Source: Martinezella lusitana
GTDB lineage: Bacteria > Pseudomonadota > Alphaproteobacteria > Rhizobiales > Rhizobiaceae
Assembly: GCF_016901135.1 (NCBI RefSeq)
Contig: NZ_JAFEVL010000003.1
Span: 248,001-312,000 of the forward strand
Direction of reading: 5' to 3'
DNA length: 64,000 nucleotides
Shown here: one piece after another, positions 9,275-17,563 of the stretch
Layout: each line of letters opens with the position of its first letter
How positions within the stretch are numbered: the first letter of the stretch is position 1
Program-made: the position numbers and the translations under genes
The notes under the pieces: generated by a model
The model's database searches: none
Told to the model about the DNA's origin: nothing
Seen by the model: the letters and a program-made list of their open reading frames with translations, nothing else

Positions 9275-10030
9275 TCATCGCGCAGTGTATCCGCCGTCCA
9301 CCATGAGAATTTGACCGGTGACAAATGAGCTCGCGGATCCGGAAAGATAGACAATTGCGTCCGCTATCTCTTCAGGTTCAGCCCATCGCCCAAGAGGATG
9401 AGCCGACTTGATATTCGCCTCGCCGGCGGCCGGATCGTCCAAACCTTGAAGATATTTCGTCAGGAACGGGGTGTTGATCGAGCCAGGCCCGACCGCATTG
9501 ATCCGAATGCCAGCCGAGGCGTAATCGACGGCCATTTGCCGAACCAACTGCAGCAGAGCACCCTTACTGGCGCAATAGGCTGCCTGTGAGGGGAGCCCTA
9601 CGACACTGGAGATAGATCCGGTAGCGACGATCGTCCCCGTGCGACGCTCCATCATCGATGGGAGGGCTCGCTTGGCCATCAGAAAGAAGGACTTGGCATT
9701 TGCGTTCATGACGCTATCCCACTCGTCCTCGGAGGTTTCATGGACGGACTTCGAAATGATGAAGCCCGCATTGCTGACGAGGCCGTCGACAGGCCCAAAC
9801 TTACTTTCTGCAAATTCATAGATGGCGTTCACATGGTCTGATTTCGTGACATCGCCAACGATCGAAACCACCTCGCCTGCACCACTCGCTGCGAGCTCCA
9901 GAACGTTGGGCGACAGATCCGTTGCGCAGACGCGCGCGCCCATTGCCGCGAGCTTGCTGACGACCGAGCGACCAACGCCGCCGGCAGCGCCTGAGACTAT
10001 GATTGTCCTGCCAGCCAGATCCAATGACAT
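9275..10030 (-). CDS. SDR-family NAD(P)-dependent oxidoreductase
   Basis: 251 residues of a classical short-chain dehydrogenase: cofactor loop SGAAGGVG, the N-A-G motif (SNAG), catalytic Ser (TGSIS) and YCASK. The C-terminal GQILMVDGGYTAR is typical. The ATG at 10030 is chosen because GGGAGAGGGAAGC lies just upstream; a GTG at 10048 would put that ribosome site inside the gene. It is divergent from the flavin reductase and monooxygenase, with a matching operator in its promoter, so it probably serves the same pathway. Confidence 0.88.
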   Translation of the reverse strand: MSLDLAGRTIIVSGAAGGVGRSVVSKLAAMGARVCATDLSPNVLELAASGAGEVVSIVGDVTKSDHVNAIYEFAESKFGPVDGLVSNAGFIISKSVHETSEDEWDSVMNANAKSFFLMAKRALPSMMERRTGTIVATGSISSVVGLPSQAAYCASKGALLQLVRQMAVDYASAGIRINAVGPGSINTPFLTKYLQGLDDPAAGEANIKSAHPLGRWAEPEEIADAIVYLSGSASSFVTGQILMVDGGYTAR

Positions 10031-10149
10031 GATGCTTCCCTCTCCCACCTAGACGCCTGTATTTGCCACGGCCAGTCGCCGCGGATTTGGTCGAGATATG
10101 ACCGGCGCAGTTTGCTCGTGCATCGCAAAATGTCGCGGACAATAGCTAC

Positions 10150-10178
10150 AATATTGCAGATGATCTACAATCTGGCAA
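10150..10178 (-). promoter_or_regulatory. Leftward promoter of the SDR gene with 19-bp operator
   Basis: On the minus strand TTGCCA (-35) and AATATT (-10) are 17 bp apart. A near-palindrome ATTGCAGATGATCTACAAT (10153-10171) fills the spacer and starts 1 nt after the -35 box. The same layout occurs in the opposite promoter at 10224-10252, which makes a shared repressor likely. Confidence 0.6.
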
Positions 10179-10223
10179 TGCCACTCCGTCTCCGGAGCAA
10201 TTTGCCAAGCAAGAAAATGACGA

Positions 10224-10252
10224 TTGACAGATTGTAGATAATCCGCAATCAT
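10224..10252 (+). promoter_or_regulatory. Rightward promoter of the flavin reductase/monooxygenase operon with 19-bp operator
   Basis: TTGACA at 10224-10229 and AATCAT at 10247-10252 are 17 bp apart. The spacer contains ATTGTAGATAATCCGCAAT (10231-10249), the second copy of the element in the leftward promoter. ATCTACAATCTG and CAGATTGTAGAT make the two copies mirror images. A start near 10259 fits translation from 10280. Confidence 0.62.
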
Positions 10253-10279
10253 CCAGCCATCGAATTGGAGATGGCTTTG

Positions 10280-10786
10280 ATGAGCGACCAGCACGAAGAG
10301 AATTTCCGCCAATCCATGCGACGTCTCGCAGCAACGGTCTGCGTCATTTCATGTCGGCACGATGGAGTTCGGTTCGGGATTACGGTGACCTCGGTCACCT
10401 CGCTGTGCTTCAAGCCCCTGTCCATTTTGGCTTGCATCAACAACGGAGCATCGATCATCAATCCGCTGCTTGCGGAGGGCCGTTATTGCATCAACGTTCT
10501 TCAAAAGTCGCAGGTCGAAATCTCGAAGCGCTTCAGCGGCGGCGTCCCCGCGAGCGAACGGTTTCTCGTCGGCGGCTGGGCGGAAGATGCCCAGGGCGTT
10601 CCCTACCTGCCGGATGCCCAAGCCAATCTTTTTTGTGAGGTCGATCAGACCGTTGCCTATTCCACCCATCAAATCGTGATCGGGCGGGCCATCGCCGCAG
10701 GCTTTGCGGAGCGTGTTGATCCGTTGATTTACCAAAACGGCGGTTACGTGGCTTGTGCGCCATTGCTGCTGAATGACGCCGCTTAG
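10280..10786 (+). CDS. Flavin reductase-like protein (FMN-binding split barrel)
   Basis: 168 residues of the flavin reductase family that feeds reduced FMN to two-component monooxygenases: MRRLAATVCVISC, then GITVTSVTSLCFKPLSILACIN and later YCINVLQKSQ. The ATG at 10280 is preferred because TTGGAG lies 9 nt upstream; starts at 10265 or 10271 would overlap it. It is 27 nt upstream of the luciferase-type monooxygenase, its probable partner. Confidence 0.86.
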   Translation: MSDQHEENFRQSMRRLAATVCVISCRHDGVRFGITVTSVTSLCFKPLSILACINNGASIINPLLAEGRYCINVLQKSQVEISKRFSGGVPASERFLVGGWAEDAQGVPYLPDAQANLFCEVDQTVAYSTHQIVIGRAIAAGFAERVDPLIYQNGGYVACAPLLLNDAA

Positions 10787-10813
10787 GCGCTACCGAAAGC
10801 CAGGAGAATTGTA

Positions 10814-11905
10814 ATGCAGCTCGGTCTGTTCAACCTGATGACGTTGCGGGATCATCCCGATGGCGCCCTCGGCGTCATGCGCGATACCAGAAAAATGGTC
10901 GAAACAGCGGAAGAGCTCGATTTCGATATCGCATGGTTCGCCGAACATCATTTCGCGAACTATTCAAGCTCCCCCTCACCCCTGATGATGTGCTCCTACG
11001 CCGCGGGCTGGACAAAGAAGATCAAGCTCGGGCCTGGCGTCATCGTCCTTCCTCTTTACAACCCGCTGCGGGTTGCCCAGGAGATCGCGGTCGCGGATAC
11101 GCAATCCGGCGGCCGGCTGGTTATCGGCATGGGAACCGGATACCAGCAATACGAGTTCGATCGCTATGGCGTCGTCCTCGACGACAAGGTCGATATCTTT
11201 CTCGAATATTGGGACATCATCGAGCAGGCCCTCGTCAACGGGATGGTGGAACATAAGGGCAAATTCATCTCGGTTCCAAAGACGTCGTTTGCGATCAAGA
11301 CCGAACAAAAGCCGTTGCCGCCGATCTTCGTGACGTCCTCCCACCCCCAGCTTCTCAGCCGCTTCAAGAAATGGGGCGCCACCCCTTTCATTGCCGCAAG
11401 CACGCTTGGGTCGCCGGCTCTCTACAAGATGGCTGATGGGCTGAACAAAGCTTGGGAATCGATCGGAGACGATCCTGCGGCAAAGCCACTTGCCATCATG
11501 CAGTACGTCAACATCACCGACAGCCGTGCCGAAGCGCTGGAGGCCGGCGAACGTGCCCGCTACGTTGGGCGCATGGCACATTTTCTGCGCCAGCCGGATC
11601 TGCCGTTGGACAAAGCCGGATTTGTCCGCAACGAACCCTATCCAGGGGAATTTACGCTTGAGCAATATGCCGACAACATGGTCGTCGGTGATCCGCACAC
11701 GGTCGCTGAAAAGATCGTCGACAATATCCAGCGCCTCAATCCGTCCAACTACACCTGCAATTTTTCCTTTGGCTGCATGCCACTGGAGCGCGCGCAAAAG
11801 TCGATCTACCGCTTCAAAAAAGAGGTTCTTCCGCTTGTCGAGCAGGCGGTCGGCCCGATCGCAAATATTGGCGTTCAAGAAATAGCGCAACGCAAAGCCG
11901 GTTGA
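10814..11905 (+). CDS. LLM-class flavin-dependent monooxygenase
   Basis: 363 residues of the bacterial luciferase-like fold: ETAEELDFDIAWFAEHHF near residue 40 and the flavin-site region VIVLPLYNPLRVAQEIAVADTQSGGRLVIGMGTGY. It uses reduced FMN and oxygen to oxidise an organic substrate, most likely with the flavin reductase just upstream. An AGGAG site precedes the ATG. Linkage to an amino-acid-type importer and a Rid-family protein suggests a nitrogenous substrate, but it is not RutA-like. Confidence 0.88.
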   Translation: MQLGLFNLMTLRDHPDGALGVMRDTRKMVETAEELDFDIAWFAEHHFANYSSSPSPLMMCSYAAGWTKKIKLGPGVIVLPLYNPLRVAQEIAVADTQSGGRLVIGMGTGYQQYEFDRYGVVLDDKVDIFLEYWDIIEQALVNGMVEHKGKFISVPKTSFAIKTEQKPLPPIFVTSSHPQLLSRFKKWGATPFIAASTLGSPALYKMADGLNKAWESIGDDPAAKPLAIMQYVNITDSRAEALEAGERARYVGRMAHFLRQPDLPLDKAGFVRNEPYPGEFTLEQYADNMVVGDPHTVAEKIVDNIQRLNPSNYTCNFSFGCMPLERAQKSIYRFKKEVLPLVEQAVGPIANIGVQEIAQRKAG

Positions 11906-12000
11906 GCTCGGAAAAGCTCGACCGTCAGACGGGAGATAGTCGGAGGCTTATTAAAGTCAGAAACTGAGTTGCTAATACATATCAAAAAAAGGGGAATGAC

Positions 12001-12828
12001 ATGAAAAACACTATACTCAAGACTGCGATGCTCGCTGCCGCTTTCAGCCTGACACTGTCGGCGCATTCCTACGCGCAGTCCGCGCTCGACACGATTGTTC
12101 AGAGCAAAAAACTGCGCTGCGGCATTATGCTGGACAGCCCGCCCGCCGGCTTTCGCAATACGAGCAACGAGCCGGATGGCTTCGACGTGGTCTATTGCAA
12201 GGACATGGCGGCAGCCCTTGGGGCAGAGCCTGAGATCGTCGAAACCCCTTCGCCGGATCGCATTCCAGCGCTGGTATCCAATCGTATTGACGTGCTGATT
12301 GCGTCAACGACGCCAACGCCGAAGCGCGCGCTGACCGTCGCTTTCACGCAGCCTTACATGAACAACACCATGGGCGTGGTCACGCGCAAGGACACCGGTA
12401 TCAAGGCCTATGCGGATCTGAGCAGCAAGAAGCTCGGCGGCGTGGTGGGCAGCACCCCGGAGCAGTTGCTGAATAAAGAACTTGCAAATGGCTGGAAGGA
12501 CAAGGGCGCCACCTACACCGGCTATTCGACAGATGCTGAAGCCTATCTTGCCTTGCAACAGGGCAAGGTCGACGCCATTCTGGTCTCCTTCGGTGTATTC
12601 AACGCTCTTGCACAGAGCGGGCAGTTCCCCGAGTTCGTTATTGCCGGCGAAGCGCCGCTTTCCGACATGGTCTCCATCGCCGTACGTCGCGATGACCAGC
12701 AGATGTTGAACTGGGCAAAAATGTTCGTCTGGCAGCAGAGCGTCAGCGGCCGCTTCGCTGAAGTGTACAAGCAGTATTTCGGCAATGGGCCGGTGCCGTC
12801 GCTGCACGCCAACGGCATCGACTTTTAG
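12001..12828 (+). CDS. ABC importer substrate-binding protein, amino-acid (HisJ/GlnH) family
   Basis: 275 residues with a signal peptide ending near residue 25 (SAHSYAQS). Family hallmarks are LRCGIMLDSPPAGFRN, EPDGFDVVYCKDMAAALG and DVLIASTTPTPKRALTVAFTQPYM. It would deliver an amino-acid-like solute to the permeases at 12885-14206. An AGGGG ribosome site precedes the ATG. A strong hairpin follows the gene. Confidence 0.92.
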   Translation: MKNTILKTAMLAAAFSLTLSAHSYAQSALDTIVQSKKLRCGIMLDSPPAGFRNTSNEPDGFDVVYCKDMAAALGAEPEIVETPSPDRIPALVSNRIDVLIASTTPTPKRALTVAFTQPYMNNTMGVVTRKDTGIKAYADLSSKKLGGVVGSTPEQLLNKELANGWKDKGATYTGYSTDAEAYLALQQGKVDAILVSFGVFNALAQSGQFPEFVIAGEAPLSDMVSIAVRRDDQQMLNWAKMFVWQQSVSGRFAEVYKQYFGNGPVPSLHANGIDF

Positions 12829-12840
12829 TTCAACCGAACC

Positions 12841-12869
12841 TCCATTGGCAGGCAGCCCCTGCCAATGGA
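12841..12869 (+). promoter_or_regulatory. Intercistronic stem-loop between binding protein and permease genes
   Basis: TCCATTGGCAGG and CCTGCCAATGGA form a perfect 12-bp stem with a 5-nt loop, starting 12 nt after the binding-protein stop and with no T-run. Such hairpins in ABC operons usually protect the upstream mRNA from 3' decay, giving more binding protein than permease. Confidence 0.7.
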
Positions 12870-12884
12870 CATTGGGGCACTGCC

Positions 12885-13550
12885 ATGCTTGGCTATCAAT
12901 TCTACTGGTCCATCGTTTGGGATGCCTTCCCGCAGCTCCTGTCCGGCGCCTGGGTGACCGTTCAGATCACGATACTGTCGTTTGTCATCGGAACGCTTAT
13001 CGCGATGCCGATGGCGGTCGCGCGTCAAAGGGAAACGGGCCTCGGCTATCGAATTGCGACGGCCTGGGTTGAGCTTTCACGCAACACGCCGGTGCTTTTC
13101 CAGGTCTTCATGATCTATTTCGGCCTCGGCGCGCTCGGCATCAACATATCGAGCTACATCTCGGTGCTGGCCGCGATATCGTTCAACAATGCGGGTTATC
13201 TGGCCGAGATATTCCGGGGAGGCATTGCCGCGATCCCTCGCCAGCAATTTTCCGCGGCTCGGTCTCTCGGGATGAATAGCTTCCAGAGCTTTGCGTATGT
13301 CGTCTTCCCGCAAGTCTTCCAGATCATTTTCCTCGCCTTCGTCACGCAGGGTATCTGGGGAATGCTCAACACGTCCCTCGGCATGCTCGTTGGCCTGCGG
13401 GAACTGGCGGGTGCGGCCCAATATGCGCAATCCGTGTCATTTCGCACATTCGAATTTTTCATCGTGACGGCCGGATTTTACTACGTCATCGCAAAGGCCC
13501 TGCAGCTTTCGGCACATCTCGTTTTCAAGCTCATGTACGGGAGGACCTGA
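12885..13550 (+). CDS. Amino-acid ABC transporter permease (HisM/GlnP type)
   Basis: 221 residues, with about five hydrophobic segments and the EAA loop ARSLGMNSFQSFAYVVFPQVF, which contacts the ATPase. It is the first of two paired permeases; its stop overlaps the start of the next gene by 1 nt. Confidence 0.92.
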   Translation: MLGYQFYWSIVWDAFPQLLSGAWVTVQITILSFVIGTLIAMPMAVARQRETGLGYRIATAWVELSRNTPVLFQVFMIYFGLGALGINISSYISVLAAISFNNAGYLAEIFRGGIAAIPRQQFSAARSLGMNSFQSFAYVVFPQVFQIIFLAFVTQGIWGMLNTSLGMLVGLRELAGAAQYAQSVSFRTFEFFIVTAGFYYVIAKALQLSAHLVFKLMYGRT

Positions 13551-14206
13551 TGCAGTTTCAATTCGCAAATCAAGGATTGCACTGGTCCGACGCTTACTTT
13601 CTGCTGCTGGGAGCCATCAACACGATCAAGATCGCCATTGCGGCGGGGCTGCTCGGCACGGTTCTTGGTATCGTCCTTGGATGGTTGCGGTCGATTTCGC
13701 TGATCATTCGCCTGCTCACGACGCCGCTCATCGACATTCTTCGCAGCGTGCCGATGATCATTCAGCTGATCCTGGCCAATAGCATGCTGTCGCTCATGGG
13801 CTTTAGCGCCTCGCCATTCTGGTTCGGCACCGTTGCGCTCGGAGCCTGGATGGCAGCGGTGACGGCCGAAGTCGCTCGCGACGCTCTGCGATCCGTACCG
13901 TTTCAGTATCGCCTGGGTGCTCGTTCCCTGGGAATGAACTACTTCCAGGAACTCTATCACATCTCGGCGCCTCTTGGCTTTCGCGCCGGGCTTCCGTCCT
14001 GGATCGGCCTGGTCCTGAGCCTGATCAAGGACAGTTCGCTGGCAGGGGTCATCGGCTATCTGGAATTCACTCGCACCGCCCAGATGCTCATGACCCGAAC
14101 CCACGAAACCTGGCTCATGCTGCTGGGAACAGGGCTGTTCTATTTCCTCATTTGCTATCCGGTTTCCAAGTACAGCCGCCAACTTGAAAGAAGGGTCCTC
14201 GTATGA
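13550..14206 (+). CDS. Amino-acid ABC transporter permease (HisQ type)
   Basis: 218 residues; the partner permease, with the EAA loop GARSLGMNYFQELYHISAPLG and the usual polytopic pattern. The start codon overlaps the previous gene and the end overlaps the ATPase start by 4 nt, so the three are translationally coupled. Confidence 0.92.
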   Translation: MQFQFANQGLHWSDAYFLLLGAINTIKIAIAAGLLGTVLGIVLGWLRSISLIIRLLTTPLIDILRSVPMIIQLILANSMLSLMGFSASPFWFGTVALGAWMAAVTAEVARDALRSVPFQYRLGARSLGMNYFQELYHISAPLGFRAGLPSWIGLVLSLIKDSSLAGVIGYLEFTRTAQMLMTRTHETWLMLLGTGLFYFLICYPVSKYSRQLERRVLV

Positions 14207-14964
14207 TCGAGATCAAAAACGTCCGCAAGATCTTCGGTCCGTTGACAGTTCTGAAAGACATCAACCTGACGGTCGAAAAAGGCGAGCTTCTTTGCTTGAT
14301 AGGCGCAAGCGGCTCCGGAAAATCGACGCTTCTGCAATGCATCAACGGCCTGGAACCGATCCAGGGCGGTGAGATCATCGTCGATGGCATCAGTGTCCAT
14401 GACCCGAAGACCAACATCAACACCCTGCGCCGCAAACTCGGCATCGTCTTTCAGCAGTACAATGCCTTTCCGCATCTGACCGCCCTTGAAAACGTGGCGC
14501 TGGCACCGCGCGTGGTCGCAAAGCGTAGCCGTTCGGAGGCGCGCAAACTTGCCCACAAGCATCTAGACCATGTCGGGCTCGGGGATAAGGCCAATGCGCT
14601 GCCATCAAGGCTTTCCGGCGGCCAGCAGCAGCGGCTGGCCATCGCAAGAGCACTCGCGATGGAGCCTTCCTACATGCTGTTTGACGAAGTCACGTCGGCT
14701 CTCGATCCGGAACTCGTCGGCGAGGTCCTCGAAACCATGCGGCTGCTGAAGTCGGAGGGGATGACGATGGTCGTCGTCACCCACGATATCGGCTTCGCGC
14801 GGGAATCCGCGGATCGGGTCGCCTTTCTACATCAAGGCGAGGTTTGCGAACTTGGGACGGCGGCCGAAGTAATCGACAATCCCTCCCAGGAACAGACCCA
14901 ACGTTTCCTACGGCGCGAGAACCGCGTCCCCTCTGACCGCAGCCGCAGGATATCGGCCGCCTAA
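14203..14964 (+). CDS. Amino-acid ABC transporter ATP-binding protein
   Basis: 253 residues. Walker A is GASGSGKST (Lys about 40), the Q-loop is VFQQYNAFPHLTA, the signature is LSGGQQQR, Walker B is YMLFDEVTSALDPE and the switch His is in VVVTHD. It energises the 12001-14206 importer. An SDR gene follows after 45 nt, probably in the same transcript. Confidence 0.95.
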   Translation: MIEIKNVRKIFGPLTVLKDINLTVEKGELLCLIGASGSGKSTLLQCINGLEPIQGGEIIVDGISVHDPKTNINTLRRKLGIVFQQYNAFPHLTALENVALAPRVVAKRSRSEARKLAHKHLDHVGLGDKANALPSRLSGGQQQRLAIARALAMEPSYMLFDEVTSALDPELVGEVLETMRLLKSEGMTMVVVTHDIGFARESADRVAFLHQGEVCELGTAAEVIDNPSQEQTQRFLRRENRVPSDRSRRISAA

Positions 14965-15009
14965 GCACTTTCATGCAACGCAACGTTAGAATTTGATCGG
15001 ATTTGCACC

Positions 15010-15771
15010 ATGATTTCATTTGACCTTAAAGGTCGCACCGCGCTCGTAACGGGCGGTGCATCCGGGATCGGCTTTGAGACCGCACGGATGTTGAGCCGAG
15101 GCGGCGCCAGGGTGGCGATCAATTACCTTCCGGATGATGTCCGCGGGCCAGAAGCCATCGAGACATTGCGCAAGGAAGGCTATGATCCTGTCGCTGCTCC
15201 GGGCGATGTAGGCGATGCCGACAAGGCTGAAGCGATGGTCAAGAAGGCGATCAGCGATCTCGGCCATCTCGATCTGCTCGTCAACAATGCGGGCACCCCT
15301 GGCGTGAAGCTTCCGGTACCGATCGAAGATCTCGGATCCATCACTGAGGAGTTGTGGGCCAACCTGTTGAACGTCAATCTGATGAGCGTCTTTCGCTGCT
15401 CCAAAGCTGCGGCATCGGCTTTGAAGGAAAGCAAAGGCGCTATCGTCAATACAGCCTCGATCGCGGGCTTCGGCTCAGTGGCAAGCACCATCGCCTATAG
15501 CGGCTCCAAGGCCGCGGTGATCAACCTGACAAAAAATTTGGCGAGGGCGCTCGCACCGGATGTGCGCGTCAACGCCGTGGCGCCGGGCTCGGTGGACAGT
15601 TCCTGGGCCATCGAATGGTCGAAGGAGCGACATGACGGCACGATCGCTGCAACGCCGCTGAAGAAGCTCTGCACCCCGGATGAGGTCGCGGAACTGATCG
15701 TCTATCTTGGTTTCGCGGGCCGGATGATAACGGGCCATACGGTCGTGATCGACGGCGGAATCTCGATCTAA
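15010..15771 (+). CDS. SDR-family oxidoreductase
   Basis: 253 residues with cofactor loop TGGASGIG, NNAG, catalytic Ser in NTASIAG and YSGSK. Together with the SDR at 9275 it gives the locus two dehydrogenases for intermediates of the same unknown compound. It lies in the importer operon, upstream of the Rid-family gene. Confidence 0.88.
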   Translation: MISFDLKGRTALVTGGASGIGFETARMLSRGGARVAINYLPDDVRGPEAIETLRKEGYDPVAAPGDVGDADKAEAMVKKAISDLGHLDLLVNNAGTPGVKLPVPIEDLGSITEELWANLLNVNLMSVFRCSKAAASALKESKGAIVNTASIAGFGSVASTIAYSGSKAAVINLTKNLARALAPDVRVNAVAPGSVDSSWAIEWSKERHDGTIAATPLKKLCTPDEVAELIVYLGFAGRMITGHTVVIDGGISI

Positions 15772-15900
15772 CGCCTTATTTGGCCTGTCGTTGGCCCGCG
15801 GAAACCTCAACCTTTCAACAGCGCCTTTCGGCACCAGGAGCCGCCAGCAACACTGCGCGCTCCCGGCTCCGATACGCACATCCCTATCCAAGGACGAATC

Positions 15901-16326
15901 ATGGGCAGCGAAATTGTCAAAGTGAAATCGGGCAGCATTCTGGAGGACAAGGAGGGCTATTCGCGGATCGTCGCGCTCGACAACTGGATTTTCATGTCGC
16001 TCACAGCCGGACGAGACTACAAGACCCGAGCCATGCCTGACACCGCCATCGAACAGGCCAAACAGGCGATGAAGAATGTCGAAGGCGCATTGGCGTCGGT
16101 CGGTGCCAGTCTTGCAGATGTTGTCCGCCGGCGGATCTTCATTCCACGCCAGGAAGATGTTCCGGACGTCATGGCCTACATGGGCGAGAAATTCAAAGGC
16201 ATCGATCCCGCAAGCTGCGTGAGCTGTGGCCCTCTTGGCGGGCCTGAATATCTGTTCGAGATCGAAATCACCGCATATAGAGGCGCGGGGAACCTTCCCC
16301 AGAAGCACCTTGTCATTTCGCTCTAG
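15901..16326 (+). CDS. Rid (YjgF/YER057c/UK114) family protein lacking the RidA arginine
   Basis: 141 residues of Rid fold: AMKNVEGALASVGASLADVVRRRIF, then VMAYMGEKFKGIDPASCVSCGPLGGPEYLFEIEITAY. Archetypal RidA imine deaminases have an Arg shortly before the conserved EIE strand. Here that region reads CGPLGGPEYLFEIE with no Arg, so it is more likely a divergent Rid subgroup. In a flavin-monooxygenase locus it might hydrolyse an unstable intermediate, as RutC-like proteins do; that is inference. Confidence 0.82.
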   Translation: MGSEIVKVKSGSILEDKEGYSRIVALDNWIFMSLTAGRDYKTRAMPDTAIEQAKQAMKNVEGALASVGASLADVVRRRIFIPRQEDVPDVMAYMGEKFKGIDPASCVSCGPLGGPEYLFEIEITAYRGAGNLPQKHLVISL

Positions 16327-16353
16327 CATGGCTTGGAAACATCGGGATTGCGT

Positions 16354-16363
16354 TTGTATACAA
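16354..16363. promoter_or_regulatory. TTGTATACAA palindrome in the GntR promoter
   Basis: A perfect 10-bp palindrome about 57 nt upstream of the GntR start, overlapping the -35 side of a TATAAT at 16382-16387. FCD-type GntR proteins often bind such cores, so autoregulation is plausible. The core resembles the centre of the nicotinate-cluster palindromes, but the flanks differ. Confidence 0.5.
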
Positions 16364-16419
16364 TCGACAAGTTGCTGACGTTATAATACATACCCTCATG
16401 ACAATGAGGAGGGCGAATC

Positions 16420-17142
16420 TTGGCTAAATCGGACGGTTCCGCGAACATGCTGGCGGCGATGACCATCATGGAAAGTGCGGAGTTCGCCGCGGAACAGATC
16501 AGAAAAGCAATCATCGCCGGTGCCTTGAAGCCCGGCGATCGCTTGGTCGAGCAACAGCTCACCGACATGATCAACGTGTCGCGCCATCCGGTGAGGGAAG
16601 CCTTGCGATTGCTTGCACGCGAGGGTTTTGTCGAACTCCGGCGAAATCGCGGCGCGGTGGTCAGCGCTTTGGATGCAGCCAGCGTCGTCGAGGTTTATGA
16701 TATCCGGATGGCCCTTGGAAAGATCGCCCTCACCTATCTTCTATCGAAAGAAGGGCGCCTCAATTCAGATGACCTCAAGCGGATCGAGAAGCTGGCCAAC
16801 AACGCCGTCAAGTTCGCCGATTTGAAGGATCAGACCGATACCGTCAGCAACGACCTGGAGTTTCAGCAGGCGATTATCGATGCAACGGGACTACAACGCA
16901 CCATTCGCTATTTTTCAGAGCTGACCGGTGATGTCAGACGCTTCAACAATTTGCTGGGTATCGTCTACACCGATCGTCGCGGAGACGCCGAAAAATATGT
17001 CGTTTCGCTCTACGAGGCGATCAGGGATCGGAACCTACCTTTGGCTGAGAGCGTCTGGGACGCAAAATTCAGGAAGGCCATGGAGCGTTATCTCTCGCTT
17101 ATCGCAAACACAACTTCGGATGGTGCGAGCAAACAGGCCTGA
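16420..17142 (+). CDS. GntR-family transcriptional regulator (FCD subfamily)
   Basis: 240 residues: N-terminal winged helix (DMINVSRHPVREALRLLAREGFVELRRNRGAVVS, about residues 45-85) and an all-helical FCD effector domain after it. The TTG at 16420 is chosen because GAGGAGGG lies 6 nt upstream; the next ATG would lose residues before the helix-turn-helix. It closes the 9.3-17 kb locus and is its likely regulator, binding the paired operators near 10.2 kb and its own promoter. Confidence 0.9.
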   Translation: MAKSDGSANMLAAMTIMESAEFAAEQIRKAIIAGALKPGDRLVEQQLTDMINVSRHPVREALRLLAREGFVELRRNRGAVVSALDAASVVEVYDIRMALGKIALTYLLSKEGRLNSDDLKRIEKLANNAVKFADLKDQTDTVSNDLEFQQAIIDATGLQRTIRYFSELTGDVRRFNNLLGIVYTDRRGDAEKYVVSLYEAIRDRNLPLAESVWDAKFRKAMERYLSLIANTTSDGASKQA

Positions 17143-17563
17143 TCTCGGCCGGGTCTTATCGATGATCGAACAAGGTGTGTGTTTCGAAATCAAGCACGCG
17201 TGGTGACCACGGCCCTTCCACTGCGCGATGGCGCGGCTTCAACAAATGTGGGCGGCGGCGAAGGCCATTTCGAAACGAGAATCGAGCCGTTTCATCTTCG
17301 TCGATTGCCTCCATAAACAGATCCACAACTCTGCCCATTCTGTCTCTCTGTACAGGTTAAGGCGACGCTTCCGTTGAGGCATCGGATCAGCCCGCTACCG
17401 GGCGCGGGTGCCGGCTGTGCGCCCAATCAGCAACCCAATCAGCATAGGTCTCGTCCGCAGATGCTGACAGGCTTTTCGCGTTTTTGCGCCGCCATTGTTC
17501 AGGCGTCTGTCAGGCTCTTCCGGCATGTCATGGAAACTTCGCAGAAGGAACGGCTGACGAGCA
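17143..17563. other. 421-nt intergenic region
   Basis: Nothing supported: only short frames without recognisable products and no clear hairpin. It must hold the promoter of the phosphatase at 17564. Confidence 0.4.

Noticed and set aside
9275..16326. Rut pyrimidine pathway
   Set aside because: There is a monooxygenase, a flavin reductase and a Rid protein, but no RutB, RutD or RutG-like gene, and the monooxygenase does not look like RutA.
16354..16363. Sixth site of the nicotinate palindrome regulon
   Set aside because: Only the TTGTATACAA core matches; the outer TTCATT/AATGAA arms are absent and there is no TTGACA at the regulon distance. More likely an FCD-GntR autoregulatory site.
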